From: Mumia sp. zg.B17
GTDB taxonomy: Bacteria; Actinomycetota; Actinomycetes; Propionibacteriales; Nocardioidaceae
DNA length: 64,000 nt
Assembly: GCF_019550915.1 (NCBI RefSeq)
Contig: NZ_JAHWCI010000006.1
Location: forward strand, 248,001 to 312,000
Reading direction: 5' to 3'
Position 1 is the stretch's first letter. Every line of letters starts with the position of its first letter. The notes beneath the pieces are model-generated. The model saw only the letters and a program-made list of their open reading frames with translations, searched no databases and was not told the origin of the DNA. The position numbers and the translations under genes are program-made. Positions 19,482 to 28,054 of the stretch are shown here, piece after piece.

Positions 19482-20429
19482 TCAGTCGGCGTTGCGGATG
19501 ACCTCGAGCGCACGCTCCAGGTCGTCGGGGTACGGCGAGGTGAACGTCACCCAGTCACGGGTCCGAGGATGCTCGAAGCCGAGCCTGTGGGCGTGCAGCC
19601 ACTGGCGCTCGAGCCCCACCCGCTTGGTCAGCGTGGGGTCCGAGCCATAGAGCGGGTCACCGACGCACGGGTGCTTCAGCGCGGCCATGTGGACTCGGAT
19701 CTGGTGCGTACGACCGGTCTCGAGCTTGATCTCGAGGAGGCTCGCGAAGCGGTGCGCCTCGAGCGTCTCGTAGTGCGTCACGCTGGCCCGTCCGTCGGCC
19801 ATCACGGCGAACTTCCAGTCGTGCTTCGGGTGACGGGCGATCGGGGCGTCGACCGTGCCCTCGAGCGGGTCCGGGTGCCCCTGCACCATCGCGTGGTAGG
19901 TCTTGTCGACCTCGCGCTCGCGGAAGGCGCGCTTGAGGACGGTGTAGGCGTGCTCCGACTTCGCGACGACCATCAGCCCGCTGGTCCCGACGTCGAGCCG
20001 CTGGACGATGCCCTGTCGCTCCGGGGCGCCCGAGGTGCTGATCCGGAAGCCGGCGCCGGCCAGGTGACCCACGACGGTCGGCCCGGTCCACCCGACGCTG
20101 GGGTGGGCGGCGACCCCCGCCGGCTTGTCGACGACGACGATCTCGTCGTCGTCGTGGACGATGCGGAGGTCGTCGACGATCTCGGGGACAACCTCGGCGA
20201 CGTCGCGCTGCCGCGGGATCTCGACCTCCAGGAACGCCCCGGCCTCGACGCGGTCCGACTTGGACGCCGGCTTGTGGTCCACCGTGACCAGGCCGTCGGC
20301 GACGAGCTCGGCGACACGGCTGCGCGAGAGGCCCAGGAGGCGGGCCAGCGCGGCGTCGAGCCGCTCGCCCGCGAGCCCGTCCGGGACGAAGTAGGCACGC
20401 TGCTCCGCGGCTGCGGCGGGGCCGGTCAT
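19482..20429 (-). CDS. rluD: RluA/RluD family rRNA pseudouridine synthase
   Basis: A 315-residue enzyme that isomerises specific uridines in 23S rRNA. An S4 RNA-binding domain (about 18-70, [22 protein letters not shown]) precedes the synthase domain. The catalytic Asp is D145 in [29 protein letters not shown] and [10 protein letters not shown] near the C-terminus are conserved. Substrate choice within the family (RluD versus RluA or RluC) cannot be decided from sequence alone. ATG 20429 overlaps the lspA stop (ATGA), the usual lspA-rluD coupling. Confidence 0.92.
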   Translation of the reverse strand: MTGPAAAAEQRAYFVPDGLAGERLDAALARLLGLSRSRVAELVADGLVTVDHKPASKSDRVEAGAFLEVEIPRQRDVAEVVPEIVDDLRIVHDDDEIVVVDKPAGVAAHPSVGWTGPTVVGHLAGAGFRISTSGAPERQGIVQRLDVGTSGLMVVAKSEHAYTVLKRAFREREVDKTYHAMVQGHPDPLEGTVDAPIARHPKHDWKFAVMADGRASVTHYETLEAHRFASLLEIKLETGRTHQIRVHMAALKHPCVGDPLYGSDPTLTKRVGLERQWLHAHRLGFEHPRTRDWVTFTSPYPDDLERALEVIRNAD

Positions 20430-21019
20430 GGCGCTTCCGGCTCGGAGCCGGCCTTCTTGGCTGCCCGGGTGCCGTCGAGACCGACACCGCGGACGGTCTG
20501 CAGGACGATGATGACCGCCGCGATGTTGATCATCACGTCGGCGATGTTGAAGACCGGCCAGTTGGGTGGCCAGTCGGGGAACTGCAGAAAGTCGACGACG
20601 TGGCCCTCGAGCGGCGAGGGCTCTCGGAAGATCCGGTCGGTCAGGTTGCCCAGGGCGCCTGCCAGGAGGAGACCCAGTCCGACGGCCCACAAGGGGTCGC
20701 GCAGCTGTCGGGCCATCCGGATCACGACCACGCACACCGTGATGGCGATGAGCGTGAGCACGATCGTGAACCCGGTCGCCATCCCGAAGGCGGCGCCCGG
20801 GTTGCGCAGGAAGGTGAGGTGGAGCACGTGCGGCACGAGGACGACGGGGTCGGCGTCCTCGAGGCGTGCGACGGCGATGATCTTGGTGATGAGGTCGGTG
20901 AGGTAGCCGACCAGCGCGACCACCGCGAACAGCACGATCCGTCGGGACCGTGCTGGGGGGTGGTCGGCGTCGTGATCGGGGGTCAGCGACGTTCCTCGCG
21001 TTGCTTGCATGTCATGCAC
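20426..21019 (-). CDS. lspA: Lipoprotein signal peptidase
   Basis: A 197-residue inner-membrane aspartyl protease that removes signal peptides from prolipoproteins. Four helices begin near 28, 64, 84 and 155. The catalytic pair is D128 in GNLTDR and D161 in FNIAD; NPGAAFG is also conserved. The first 25 residues are polar and longer than usual. ATG 21019 overlaps the upstream zinc-finger gene by 37 nt; ATG 21010 is an alternative, and no later start is possible before helix 1. Confidence 0.95.
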   Translation of the reverse strand: MHDMQATRGTSLTPDHDADHPPARSRRIVLFAVVALVGYLTDLITKIIAVARLEDADPVVLVPHVLHLTFLRNPGAAFGMATGFTIVLTLIAITVCVVVIRMARQLRDPLWAVGLGLLLAGALGNLTDRIFREPSPLEGHVVDFLQFPDWPPNWPVFNIADVMINIAAVIIVLQTVRGVGLDGTRAAKKAGSEPEAP

Positions 21020-21870
21020 AGTGTGGCACGGGGGAACGCCATCAGCCGCATCTTCCCGATCGGCTGACCGCAGATCTCGCAGTTGCCGTAGGTGCCGGCC
21101 TCGATCCGGGCGAGGGCCTTCTCCACCTGGAGGAGAAGCTCGCGGTGGTTCGCGGCGAGCGACATCTCCGCGTCGCGCTCGAGGGACGTGGAGCCCACGT
21201 CGGCCTGGTCGTTGCCCGCCCCGTCTACTCCCCCGCTGAGGAGGTCGGCGAGTCCACGCTCGGCCACCTGGATCTCGTCCAGGAGTCGGGTCCGGTCGGC
21301 CTCCAGCGCGGCTCGGACCTCCGAAATCTCGTCGGCGGACCAGGGAGCCTCGTCGGCCTTGACAGCCAAGGAGCCGGTCGTCGTCGGGTTCGTCACAGTT
21401 CTCGGTGCTCCTGTCGTACGGGGTCGCTTCGCGGCGCCCTTGGCTGGTGTCTTCTTCGCGGTCGCCTTCTTGACCGGCGCCGCCTTCTTCGCGGTCGCCT
21501 TCTTGACCGGCGCCGCCTTCTTCGCGGTCGCCTTCTTGACCGGCGCCGCCTTCTTCGCGGTCGCCTTCTTGACCGGCGCCGCCTTCTTCGCGGTCGCCTT
21601 CTTGACCGGCGCCGCCTTCGTGGCGGTCGTCTTCTTAGCCGCCGGCGACTTCTTGGCGGTCGCCTTCTTAGCCGGCGCCGCCTTCTTGGCCGCCGGCGCC
21701 TTCTTCAGGGTCGCCTTCTTGGCCGGCGCCGCCTTCGTGGCGGTCGTCGTCGTGGCCGGCGCCTTCTTCGAGGGCGTCGCCTTGCTCGCCACCTTGCGTG
21801 CGGCACCCTTCACGGCTGCCACGCCGCGCGACGCGGCACTGCGCTTGCTGGTCTTGGTCGTGCTCGCCAT
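20983..21870 (-). CDS. DksA/TraR-type zinc-finger protein with histone-H1-like basic tail
   Basis: A 295-residue two-part protein. Residues 1 to about 160 are almost only Lys, Ala, Pro, Thr and Val, with five exact [11 protein letters not shown]-type 11-mers, like the tail of histone H1 or HupB. Residues 175-295 form a DksA/TraR-like coiled coil ([24 protein letters not shown]) and a four-Cys zinc finger (C264, C267, C285, C288; CEICG...CMTC). Such proteins bind RNA polymerase in the secondary channel; the tail should bind DNA or RNA. ATG 21870 has a GAGGGG site. It lies directly upstream of lspA. Confidence 0.88.
   Translation of the reverse strand: MASTTKTSKRSAASRGVAAVKGAARKVASKATPSKKAPATTTTATKAAPAKKATLKKAPAAKKAAPAKKATAKKSPAAKKTTATKAAPVKKATAKKAAPVKKATAKKAAPVKKATAKKAAPVKKATAKKAAPVKKATAKKTPAKGAAKRPRTTGAPRTVTNPTTTGSLAVKADEAPWSADEISEVRAALEADRTRLLDEIQVAERGLADLLSGGVDGAGNDQADVGSTSLERDAEMSLAANHRELLLQVEKALARIEAGTYGNCEICGQPIGKMRLMAFPRATLCMTCKQREERR
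21451..21615. repeat. Five perfect 33-bp tandem repeats (basic tail)
   Basis: Five identical 33-nt units begin at 21451, 21484, 21517, 21550 and 21583, followed by degenerate copies to about 21730. Each encodes an 11-residue Lys/Ala/Pro/Thr/Val unit. Perfect identity at the DNA level suggests recent expansion or homogenisation. Confidence 0.95.
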
Positions 21871-22029
21871 CTCTGGCCCCCTCGATGTGCACGAAATGCC
21901 ACACATCGAGGCCATCCGCTCGGGATCGCCTCGATGTGACGTGGTGCCCGAACAATAGGCGGGCGTTCGGCCGTTCACAAGCCGATTTGCCTGTGTCGCC
22001 CGCTCTGCCCGACTCCTGGCGCGCTGCAC

Positions 22030-22035
22030 TAGACT
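22030..22035 (+). promoter_or_regulatory. -10 element of the ileS leader promoter
   Basis: TAGACT lies 15 nt before the first strand of the T-box Stem I base and would start transcription near 22042. No clear -35 was seen. The rest of 21871-22041 holds the divergent zinc-finger gene's 5' region and no gene. Confidence 0.5.
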
Positions 22036-22041
22036 GGTGTC

Positions 22042-22306
22042 CGCCGCAGGCATCGACGAGGACGCGCGGCGTACGTCTCCTGAGCACGAGCGATCCGGGG
22101 TTGGTGCGAGCCCGGAGCTTAGCCGTACGCCGTATCACCTCGGAGCCGCCGGAAGAACGGCGCACACCGTGCGCTCACTAGACCCGCGCAGCGGCAGACC
22201 AGAGAGGGTGGGCGGATCGTCGTCCACCAAGGAGGGTGGTACCGCGGGGCCGAGCGCCTCGTCCCTTCGCCGAGCCGAAGCTTTCGTGACTTGTCGGAGG
22301 AAGACC
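22042..22306 (+). promoter_or_regulatory. T-box riboswitch, isoleucine type, ileS leader
   Basis: The near-universal T-box sequence AGGGTGGTACCGCGG is at 22233-22247. Stem I has an outer helix 22057-22061/22138-22142 and an inner helix 22068-22075/22124-22131. They flank an internal loop whose 3' side (22132-22137) holds ATC, an isoleucine codon, at 22134-22136. That is the place of the specifier loop. Actinobacterial ileS T-boxes usually control translation: uncharged tRNA-Ile frees the ribosome site. Here GGAGG (22296-22300) lies about 50 nt after the T-box, which suits that mode, and no U-rich terminator is visible. Confidence 0.92.
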
Positions 22307-25300
22307 GTGACCGCCGCGTACCCCGCTGTTCCCGCCCACGTGGACCTACCCGCCATGGAGCGCGACATGATCGCGCTCTGGGAGCGGGAAGGCACCTTCG
22401 AGACCTCGCTCGAACAGCGCGACGGCGCCCCGCGCTGGACGTTCTACGAGGGGCCTCCGACCGCCAACGGCACGCCGGGCGTTCACCACGTCGAGGCACG
22501 GGTCTTCAAGGACGTGTTCCCGCGGTTCCGCACGATGCAGGGCTACCTGGTCGAGCGCAAGGGCGGCTGGGACTGCCACGGCCTCCCCGTCGAGATCGCC
22601 GTCGAGAAGGAGCTCGGCTTCAACGGCAAGCCCGACATCGAAGCCTTCGGTGTCGCCGAGTTCAACGCGAAGTGCCGCGAGGCGGTGCTGCGCAACGTCG
22701 GCCTGTTCGAGCAGATGACCGAGCGGATGGGCTACTGGGTCGACACCGACAACCCGTACCGCACGATGGACACGCCGTACGTCGAGAGCGTCTGGTGGGC
22801 TCTGCAGCAGATCTTCGACAAAGGGCTGCTCGCGGAGGACTACCGCGTGGCGCCGTACTGTCCGCGATGCGGCACCGGCCTGAGCGACCATGAGGTCGCC
22901 CAGGGGTACGAGTCGGTCGTCGACCCGTCGGTCTACGTGCGCTTCCCTCTGACCTCTGGTCCCCTGGCCGGCGAGGCGTCGTTGCTGGTCTGGACGACCA
23001 CGCCGTGGACGCTGGTGTCCAACGCGCTGGTCGCGGCCAAGGCCGACATCACGTACGTGGCGGTCAGCAACGGGCACGAGACGCTCGTCGTCGCCGAGCC
23101 CTTGGTCGAGACGGCGCTCGGCGAAGGATGGACGGTCGATGCGCGCTTCGAGGGCGCCGAGCTCGAGGGGTGGACGTATGCGCGCCCGTTCGACCTCGTC
23201 GACTGGCCCGACGACAACGCGCACTACGTGGTGACCGAGGACTACGTCACCACCGACGACGGCTCGGGCCTGGTCCACCAGGCGCCAGCGTTCGGCGCGG
23301 ACGACTTCGCGTCCGGGAAGCGCAACGGCGTGGCGATGGTCAACCCGATCGACCCCACCGGCCACTTCGAGGACGGGCTGGACCTGGTCGGCGGCGCGTT
23401 CTTCAAGAAGGCCGACGCGATCCTGGTCGAGGACCTCGAGCGTCGAGGCCTGCTCTTCCGCCACCTCCCCTACGAGCACAGCTACCCGCACTGCTGGCGC
23501 TGCCACACGCCGCTGATGTACTACGCCTCCCCCGCCTGGTACGTCCGCACCACGGCAGCCAAGGACGCACTGCTGCGCGAGAACGAGGGCACCAGCTGGT
23601 TCCCGCAGACGATCAAGTGGGGCCGCTACGGCGACTGGCTGCAGAACAACGTCGACTGGTCCCTGTCGCGCAACCGCTACTGGGGCACCCCGCTGCCGAT
23701 CTGGCGCAACGACGCCGATCCCGGCCGGCTGGTGTGCGTCGGGTCGCTCGCGGAGCTGTCGGAGCTCACCGGGCGCGACCTGTCCGACCTCGACCCGCAC
23801 CGCCCGTACATCGACGACGTCACCTTCACGGTCGAGGGCGAGGAGGGCACCTACCGTCGAGTGCCGGAGGTCATCGACGCATGGTTCGACTCCGGGTCAA
23901 TGCCCTTCGCGCAGTGGGGATACCCGCACCTGCCCGGCTCGGAGGAGAAGTTCCGCCAGGCCTTCCCCGCCCAGTACATCTGCGAGGCGATCGACCAGAC
24001 GCGGGGATGGTTCTACTCGCTGATGGCCGTCTCGACCCTCGTCTTCGACCAGAACTCGTACGAGAACGTCGTCTGCCTGGGCCACATCCTCGCCGAGGAC
24101 GGCCGCAAGATGTCCAAGCACCTGGGCAACATCCTGCTCCCCGTCCCCTTGATGGACGAGCACGGCGCCGACGCCGTCCGCTGGTTCATGGCCTGCTCCG
24201 GCTCGCCGTGGCAGGCCCGCCGTGTGGGGCACTCGGCGCTGCAGGAGATCGTGCGCAAGGTCCTGCTGACCTACTGGAACACCGTCGCCTTCCACGTCCT
24301 GTACGCGCGCACCGCCCACTGGTCGCCTGCCGACGGCGCACCGCCCGTCGCGGAGCGCCCGATCCTCGACCGCTGGCTGGTCTCGCGGACACAGGGCCTG
24401 GTCTCCGAGGTCACGACCTGCCTGGAGCGGTTCGACACCCAGCGCGCCGGCGCCCTCCTCTCGCAGTTCGTCGACGACCTGTCCAACTGGTACGTCCGCC
24501 GCTCCCGGCGCCGGTTCTGGAGCGGTGATCCTGCGGCGCTCGCGACCTTGCACGACACGCTCGACGTGCTCACGCGTCTGATGGCGCCGTTGGTCCCGTT
24601 CGTCACCGAGCGGGTCTGGCAGGACCTCGTCCGTGCGTCCGACCCCGATGCGCCGCCGTCGGTGCACCTGGCGTCGTGGCCCGTGGCCGACGAGTCGCTG
24701 GCGGTCAAGGGTCTGGACGAGCAGGTCGCGCTCGCGCGGCGGGTCACCGAGCTGGGACGTGCCGCACGCGCCGAGGCCAAGGTCCGGACGCGGCAGCCGC
24801 TTCGCCGTGCGCTGGTCCCCTCACGTGCGTGGGAGCAGCTCGGCGACGAGCTTCGGGCAGAGGTGTGCGACGAGCTCAACGTCGGCTCCCTGGAGTCTTT
24901 GGCGGCTGCGTCGGGTGACCTCGTGGAGCACTCGGCCAAGGGCAACTTCCGCAGCCTCGGCAAGCGGTTCGGCAAGCAGACGCCGAAGGTGGCCGGTGCT
25001 GTCGCAGAGGCCGACGCCGCCGAGCTCGCCGCAGCCGTCGCGGACGGCGGGTCGTACGCCCTGCAGGTGGACGGCGAGACGATCGAGGTGACGGCCGACG
25101 ACGTCATCGTGTCGGAACGTCCTCGAGAGGGCTGGGCCGTCGTCAACGACCAGGGCGAGACCGTCGCGCTCGACCTGGACCTCGACGAGGACCTCCTCCG
25201 GGCCGGCACCGCACGCGAGGTCGTCCGCATGCTCCAGGAGGCGCGCAAGAACGCCGGTCTCGACCTCACCGACCGGATCCGCGTGACGTGGGCGGCCGAG

Positions 25301-25450
25301 GGAGAAACCGCGGAGGCGGTCCGGGCCCATGAGTCCACGATCGCGGACGAGGTCCTCGCGGTCGAGATCGCGCAAGGTCCGGCAGTCGTCGACGGACACG
25401 TGGCGACCGACGAGGACCTGGGGGTGACCGTCTCGCTGCGCAAGGCCTGA
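22307..25450 (+). CDS. ileS: Isoleucyl-tRNA synthetase
   Basis: A 1047-residue class I synthetase that charges tRNA-Ile. The N-terminal signature reads PPTANGTPGVHH. The usual HxGH is GVHH (G58-V59-H60-H61), the swapped GXHH form. The second signature is DGRKMSKHLGN. The editing domain (TTTPWTLVSN, TDDGSGLVHQAP) and the tRNA-binding C-terminal domain are complete. GTG 22307 is chosen because GGAGG ends 6 nt upstream; an earlier in-frame GTG at 22286 has none. It is controlled by the T-box in front and ended by a strong hairpin. Confidence 0.96.
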   Translation: MTAAYPAVPAHVDLPAMERDMIALWEREGTFETSLEQRDGAPRWTFYEGPPTANGTPGVHHVEARVFKDVFPRFRTMQGYLVERKGGWDCHGLPVEIAVEKELGFNGKPDIEAFGVAEFNAKCREAVLRNVGLFEQMTERMGYWVDTDNPYRTMDTPYVESVWWALQQIFDKGLLAEDYRVAPYCPRCGTGLSDHEVAQGYESVVDPSVYVRFPLTSGPLAGEASLLVWTTTPWTLVSNALVAAKADITYVAVSNGHETLVVAEPLVETALGEGWTVDARFEGAELEGWTYARPFDLVDWPDDNAHYVVTEDYVTTDDGSGLVHQAPAFGADDFASGKRNGVAMVNPIDPTGHFEDGLDLVGGAFFKKADAILVEDLERRGLLFRHLPYEHSYPHCWRCHTPLMYYASPAWYVRTTAAKDALLRENEGTSWFPQTIKWGRYGDWLQNNVDWSLSRNRYWGTPLPIWRNDADPGRLVCVGSLAELSELTGRDLSDLDPHRPYIDDVTFTVEGEEGTYRRVPEVIDAWFDSGSMPFAQWGYPHLPGSEEKFRQAFPAQYICEAIDQTRGWFYSLMAVSTLVFDQNSYENVVCLGHILAEDGRKMSKHLGNILLPVPLMDEHGADAVRWFMACSGSPWQARRVGHSALQEIVRKVLLTYWNTVAFHVLYARTAHWSPADGAPPVAERPILDRWLVSRTQGLVSEVTTCLERFDTQRAGALLSQFVDDLSNWYVRRSRRRFWSGDPAALATLHDTLDVLTRLMAPLVPFVTERVWQDLVRASDPDAPPSVHLASWPVADESLAVKGLDEQVALARRVTELGRAARAEAKVRTRQPLRRALVPSRAWEQLGDELRAEVCDELNVGSLESLAAASGDLVEHSAKGNFRSLGKRFGKQTPKVAGAVAEADAAELAAAVADGGSYALQVDGETIEVTADDVIVSERPREGWAVVNDQGETVALDLDLDEDLLRAGTAREVVRMLQEARKNAGLDLTDRIRVTWAAEGETAEAVRAHESTIADEVLAVEIAQGPAVVDGHVATDEDLGVTVSLRKA

Positions 25451-25466
25451 GCAGGTCGCCGACGTG

Positions 25467-25506
25467 CGAAGGCCCCCTCCGACCCGATGGTCGGAGGGGG
25501 CCTTCG
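25467..25506. terminator. Bidirectional terminator between ileS and divIVA
   Basis: A perfect 17-bp stem (25467-25483 with 25490-25506) around a 6-nt loop, 17 nt after the ileS stop. It separates two convergent transcripts. Confidence 0.88.
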
Positions 25507-25530
25507 AACGTGCGGTGAAGAGCCGGTGGC

Positions 25531-26307
25531 TCAGGAGCGCTCGTCGTCGCCGAACAGCGACTTGAGACGGCGCGGCGCGTGCTCCGGGGTGGGGGACCCG
25601 TGCACCGCCGCAGGCGTCGGGCTGCTGGTCGGCAGCGACGCCGCGACCGGCTGCTCGCCCTCGAGGTGCGAGAGCTGCGCCTGGAAGTAGCTCTTGAGGC
25701 GGCTGCGGTACTCGCGCTCGAAGGTGCGGAGCCGCTCGAGCTCGCGGTTGAGGTCGTCGCGCTCCTTCTCGATGTTGCCGAAGGCCTGCTGGCGGCGCTC
25801 GGCGGTCTCGGCGTCGAGCTTCTGGGCGCGCATCCGCGCCTCGCTCTCGAGCCGCTCCGCCTTGCCCCGAGCCTCGTTCTCGACCCGGTCGGCCTTGGTC
25901 CGGGCCTCACCCAGGATCCGGTCGGCCTCGTTCTTGGCGGCGTCGACGAGCTCGTCGGCGTTGTGCGTCGCGATCTCGAGGAGGCGGGCAGCGGCGCTGG
26001 AGGCGTCACCCACCGACGAGGAGGCCGGCGACTGCGCCTGGACCGGCATCGGAGCCGGCGGCGGCGGAGCCATCGGCGCCGGAGCCGGGGCGGGCGCGCG
26101 GAAGCTGTCGAACGACGAGGTCGACGAGCCGGAGCCGGACGAGGCGGAAGCGAGCTTGCTCCTCAGGTCCTCGTTCTCCAGGGTCAGACGCTCGAGCTCG
26201 GCCTCAACCTCGTCGAGGAACTGGTCGACCTCGCCCATGTCGTAGCCCTCACGAAGGCGGACCGGGGTAAATCGCTTGTTCCGCACGTCCTCTGGCGTCA
26301 ACGGCAT
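25531..26307 (-). CDS. divIVA: DivIVA/Wag31 polar growth protein
   Basis: A 258-residue coiled-coil protein that marks poles and septa and recruits the elongation machinery in actinobacteria. The N-terminal lipid-binding domain MPLTPEDVRNKRFTPVRLREGYDMGEVDQFLD is clear. A Ser/Pro/Ala-rich linker (about 60-105) leads to a long coiled coil (about 105-210, with repeated NEA.R and RLESEARMRAQKL-type heptads) and a short tail ending RRLKSLFGDDERS. A GAGGTG site sits 6 nt before ATG 26307. It is the last gene of the dcw cluster. Confidence 0.96.
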   Translation of the reverse strand: MPLTPEDVRNKRFTPVRLREGYDMGEVDQFLDEVEAELERLTLENEDLRSKLASASSGSGSSTSSFDSFRAPAPAPAPMAPPPPAPMPVQAQSPASSSVGDASSAAARLLEIATHNADELVDAAKNEADRILGEARTKADRVENEARGKAERLESEARMRAQKLDAETAERRQQAFGNIEKERDDLNRELERLRTFEREYRSRLKSYFQAQLSHLEGEQPVAASLPTSSPTPAAVHGSPTPEHAPRRLKSLFGDDERS

Positions 26308-26435
26308 GGTTTCACCTCGGGGTCATGTTTCATCGGACAGTCCTGACAACGGTACTTGGTCGGGGAAGCCATCCCTGCGGCACCCCGTGGGGAACCACCT
26401 TAGTGCGACTCCCCCGCGGGAAAGAAGGCTCATGC

Positions 26436-26729
26436 TCAGCGGAAGAAGATCTGAGCGTTGATGATCTGGAGAAGGTAGAGGCCGATCAGCAGCACCATCG
26501 GCGACAGGTCGAGCGCCATCCCGCCGAAGCGGATCGGCGGGATCACGCGGCGCACCGCCCGCATCGGCGGATCGGTGACCGAGTAGATCGCCTCGCAGAA
26601 CACGAGCACGAAGCCCTTGGGCTGCCACGAGCGTGACAGCACCTGGACCCAGTCGATGACGAAGCGGGCCAGCAGGAGCAGGATGCACGCCCACAGAACG
26701 AAGTTGATGACCTCACCGACGACGACCAT
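26436..26729 (-). CDS. YggT family membrane protein
   Basis: A 97-residue protein with two hydrophobic segments (about 7-27 and 75-94) and the YggT motif SVTDPPMRAVRRVIPPIRFGGMALDLSP between them. YggT proteins between sepF and divIVA are linked to division or turgor tolerance in several bacteria, but the mechanism is unknown. It lies 20 nt after sepF. Confidence 0.9.
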   Translation of the reverse strand: MVVVGEVINFVLWACILLLLARFVIDWVQVLSRSWQPKGFVLVFCEAIYSVTDPPMRAVRRVIPPIRFGGMALDLSPMVLLIGLYLLQIINAQIFFR

Positions 26730-26749
26730 GAACGACAGTGTGTCCTACG

Positions 26750-27250
26750 TCAGCTCTGGTTGAAGAACCCGCCCTGCGCGAGGCGCTGGCGATCCTCCGC
26801 AGTGACCGTCACATTGGGCGGCGAAAGAAGGAACACCTTGCTCGTGATCCGCTCGATCGACCCGTAGACGGCGAAGATGAGTCCGGCCGCGAAGTCGACG
26901 AGACGCTTGGCGTCGTTGTCGTCCATCTCGCTGAGGTTCATGATGACCGGGGTGCCCTCGCGGAAGTGCTCGCCGATGATCCGGGCCTCGTTGTAGGTCC
27001 GCGGGTGCAGCGTCGTGATCCTCGTGAACTCTGCCGGCGCGGGCACGACCGTCGGGGTCGACGCCGGTCGGCGCCGGTCGTCGATCCGGGCGACAGGCCG
27101 CGGCTCCGCCTCGCGCACGGCCGGGCCCGCCGGTCGGACGGGCCGACGCGCGGCCTCCGGCTCCGACTCGTAGTCGTCGTACTCGTCGTACTCGCCGGAC
27201 TGCTCGACGAGGCCGAGGTACTCACCCATCTTGCGCATCGCGCCAGCCAT
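26750..27250 (-). CDS. sepF: Cell division protein SepF
   Basis: A 166-residue protein that tethers FtsZ to the membrane, the usual anchor in actinobacteria that lack FtsA. The amphipathic N-terminus [16 protein letters not shown] binds membrane. An acidic then Pro/Arg-rich linker (about 20-75) follows, then the FtsZ-binding core [47 protein letters not shown] (given in two adjoining parts of the family consensus). ATG 27250 is preferred to ATG 27292 because GGGAGG lies 7 nt upstream of it. Confidence 0.94.
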   Translation of the reverse strand: MAGAMRKMGEYLGLVEQSGEYDEYDDYESEPEAARRPVRPAGPAVREAEPRPVARIDDRRRPASTPTVVPAPAEFTRITTLHPRTYNEARIIGEHFREGTPVIMNLSEMDDNDAKRLVDFAAGLIFAVYGSIERITSKVFLLSPPNVTVTAEDRQRLAQGGFFNQS

Positions 27251-27324
27251 CGCCTGACCTCCCTGAAAACCACGCTGCTTGCTCGAACTCATGAACCGGC
27301 GGTGTGCTCACCGTCGCCCTCAAC

Positions 27325-28050
27325 CTACCGGAGCGGAGGGCGCTCTCCGAGCACCGAGCGCCCGATCCGTACGTGTGTCGCGCCGTGCTTGACAGCCACC
27401 TCCAGGTCACCGCTCATGCCCGCGGAGATCGCCGTCGCACGCGGGTACGCCGCCGCGACGCTGGCCGCCACCTCCGCGAGGCGCGCGAACGCGTCGTCGG
27501 GGTCGGCGTCGAGGGGGGCCACGGCCATCACGCCTTCGAGCCGCAGCGCCTCTGCCGCGTCGACCTGCGCGGCGAGCCCCAGGACGTCGCCGGGGGCGGC
27601 GCCGGCCCTCCCGGCGGGGTCGTCGTCGCGGCCCTCGAGGTTGACCTGGACGAGCACGCCGAGGGTACGGCCCGCCTGACGCGCTCCACGGTCGAGCGCA
27701 TCGACGAGCCTGGGCCGGTCCACCGAGTGGACGACGTCGGCGTAGCGGGCCACCGCGGCAGCCTTGTTGGTCTGCAGGGCGCCCACGAAGTGCCACCGGA
27801 GGGCGGCGGCAGGATCGCCCGCCTCCTCCCGCTTGCGGGCCGCCTCCGGGTGGCGGTTCTCGCCGACGTCGGTGACCCCCAGGTCGGCGAGGAGCGCGAC
27901 GTCGGAGGCAGGGTAGGTCTTGGTGACCACGATCAGGGTGATCTCGTCCGGTGCGCGACCGGCCATGGCGGCCGCGGTCTCGATGCGGTCGCGGACCGCA
28001 CGGAGGCTGCGGGCGAGCTCGTCACGGCGTGCGTCGTGGGTGTCGGTCAC
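27325..28050 (-). CDS. YggS family PLP-binding protein (PLP homeostasis)
   Basis: A 241-residue alanine-racemase-like barrel that carries PLP without known catalysis and keeps PLP and amino-acid pools in balance. The PLP lysine is K44 in IVVTKTYPASD. LADLGVTDVGENR, WHFVGALQTNKAA and SAGMSGDLEVAVKHGATHVRIGRSVLG are the family motifs. The N of the usual GENRVQE motif is kept, but it continues as HPEAARK. GTG 28050 lies 4 nt after the pgeF stop. This place between pgeF and sepF is standard in actinobacterial dcw clusters. Confidence 0.93.
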   Translation of the reverse strand: MTDTHDARRDELARSLRAVRDRIETAAAMAGRAPDEITLIVVTKTYPASDVALLADLGVTDVGENRHPEAARKREEAGDPAAALRWHFVGALQTNKAAAVARYADVVHSVDRPRLVDALDRGARQAGRTLGVLVQVNLEGRDDDPAGRAGAAPGDVLGLAAQVDAAEALRLEGVMAVAPLDADPDDAFARLAEVAASVAAAYPRATAISAGMSGDLEVAVKHGATHVRIGRSVLGERPPLR

Positions 28051-28054
28051 GCGC

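Noticed and set aside
16972-19650. 892-codon open frame on the plus strand opposite dnaE
   Set aside because: It is the antisense of dnaE in a GC-rich genome where stop codons are rare on the opposite strand. Its product is rich in Arg, Val, Asp and Gly in mirror-codon fashion and has no recognisable domain.
20430-20735. Longer rluD start (about 100 residues upstream)
   Set aside because: The extra N-terminus overlaps lspA almost completely. ATG 20429 has the ATGA overlap and places the S4 domain at the normal distance.
21451-21730. CRISPR or minisatellite outside genes
   Set aside because: The 33-bp units are in frame within the zinc-finger protein gene and encode its basic tail.
25467-25506. 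Part of a second riboswitch for divIVA
   Set aside because: It is a simple perfect hairpin between two convergent gene ends, best read as a shared terminator.
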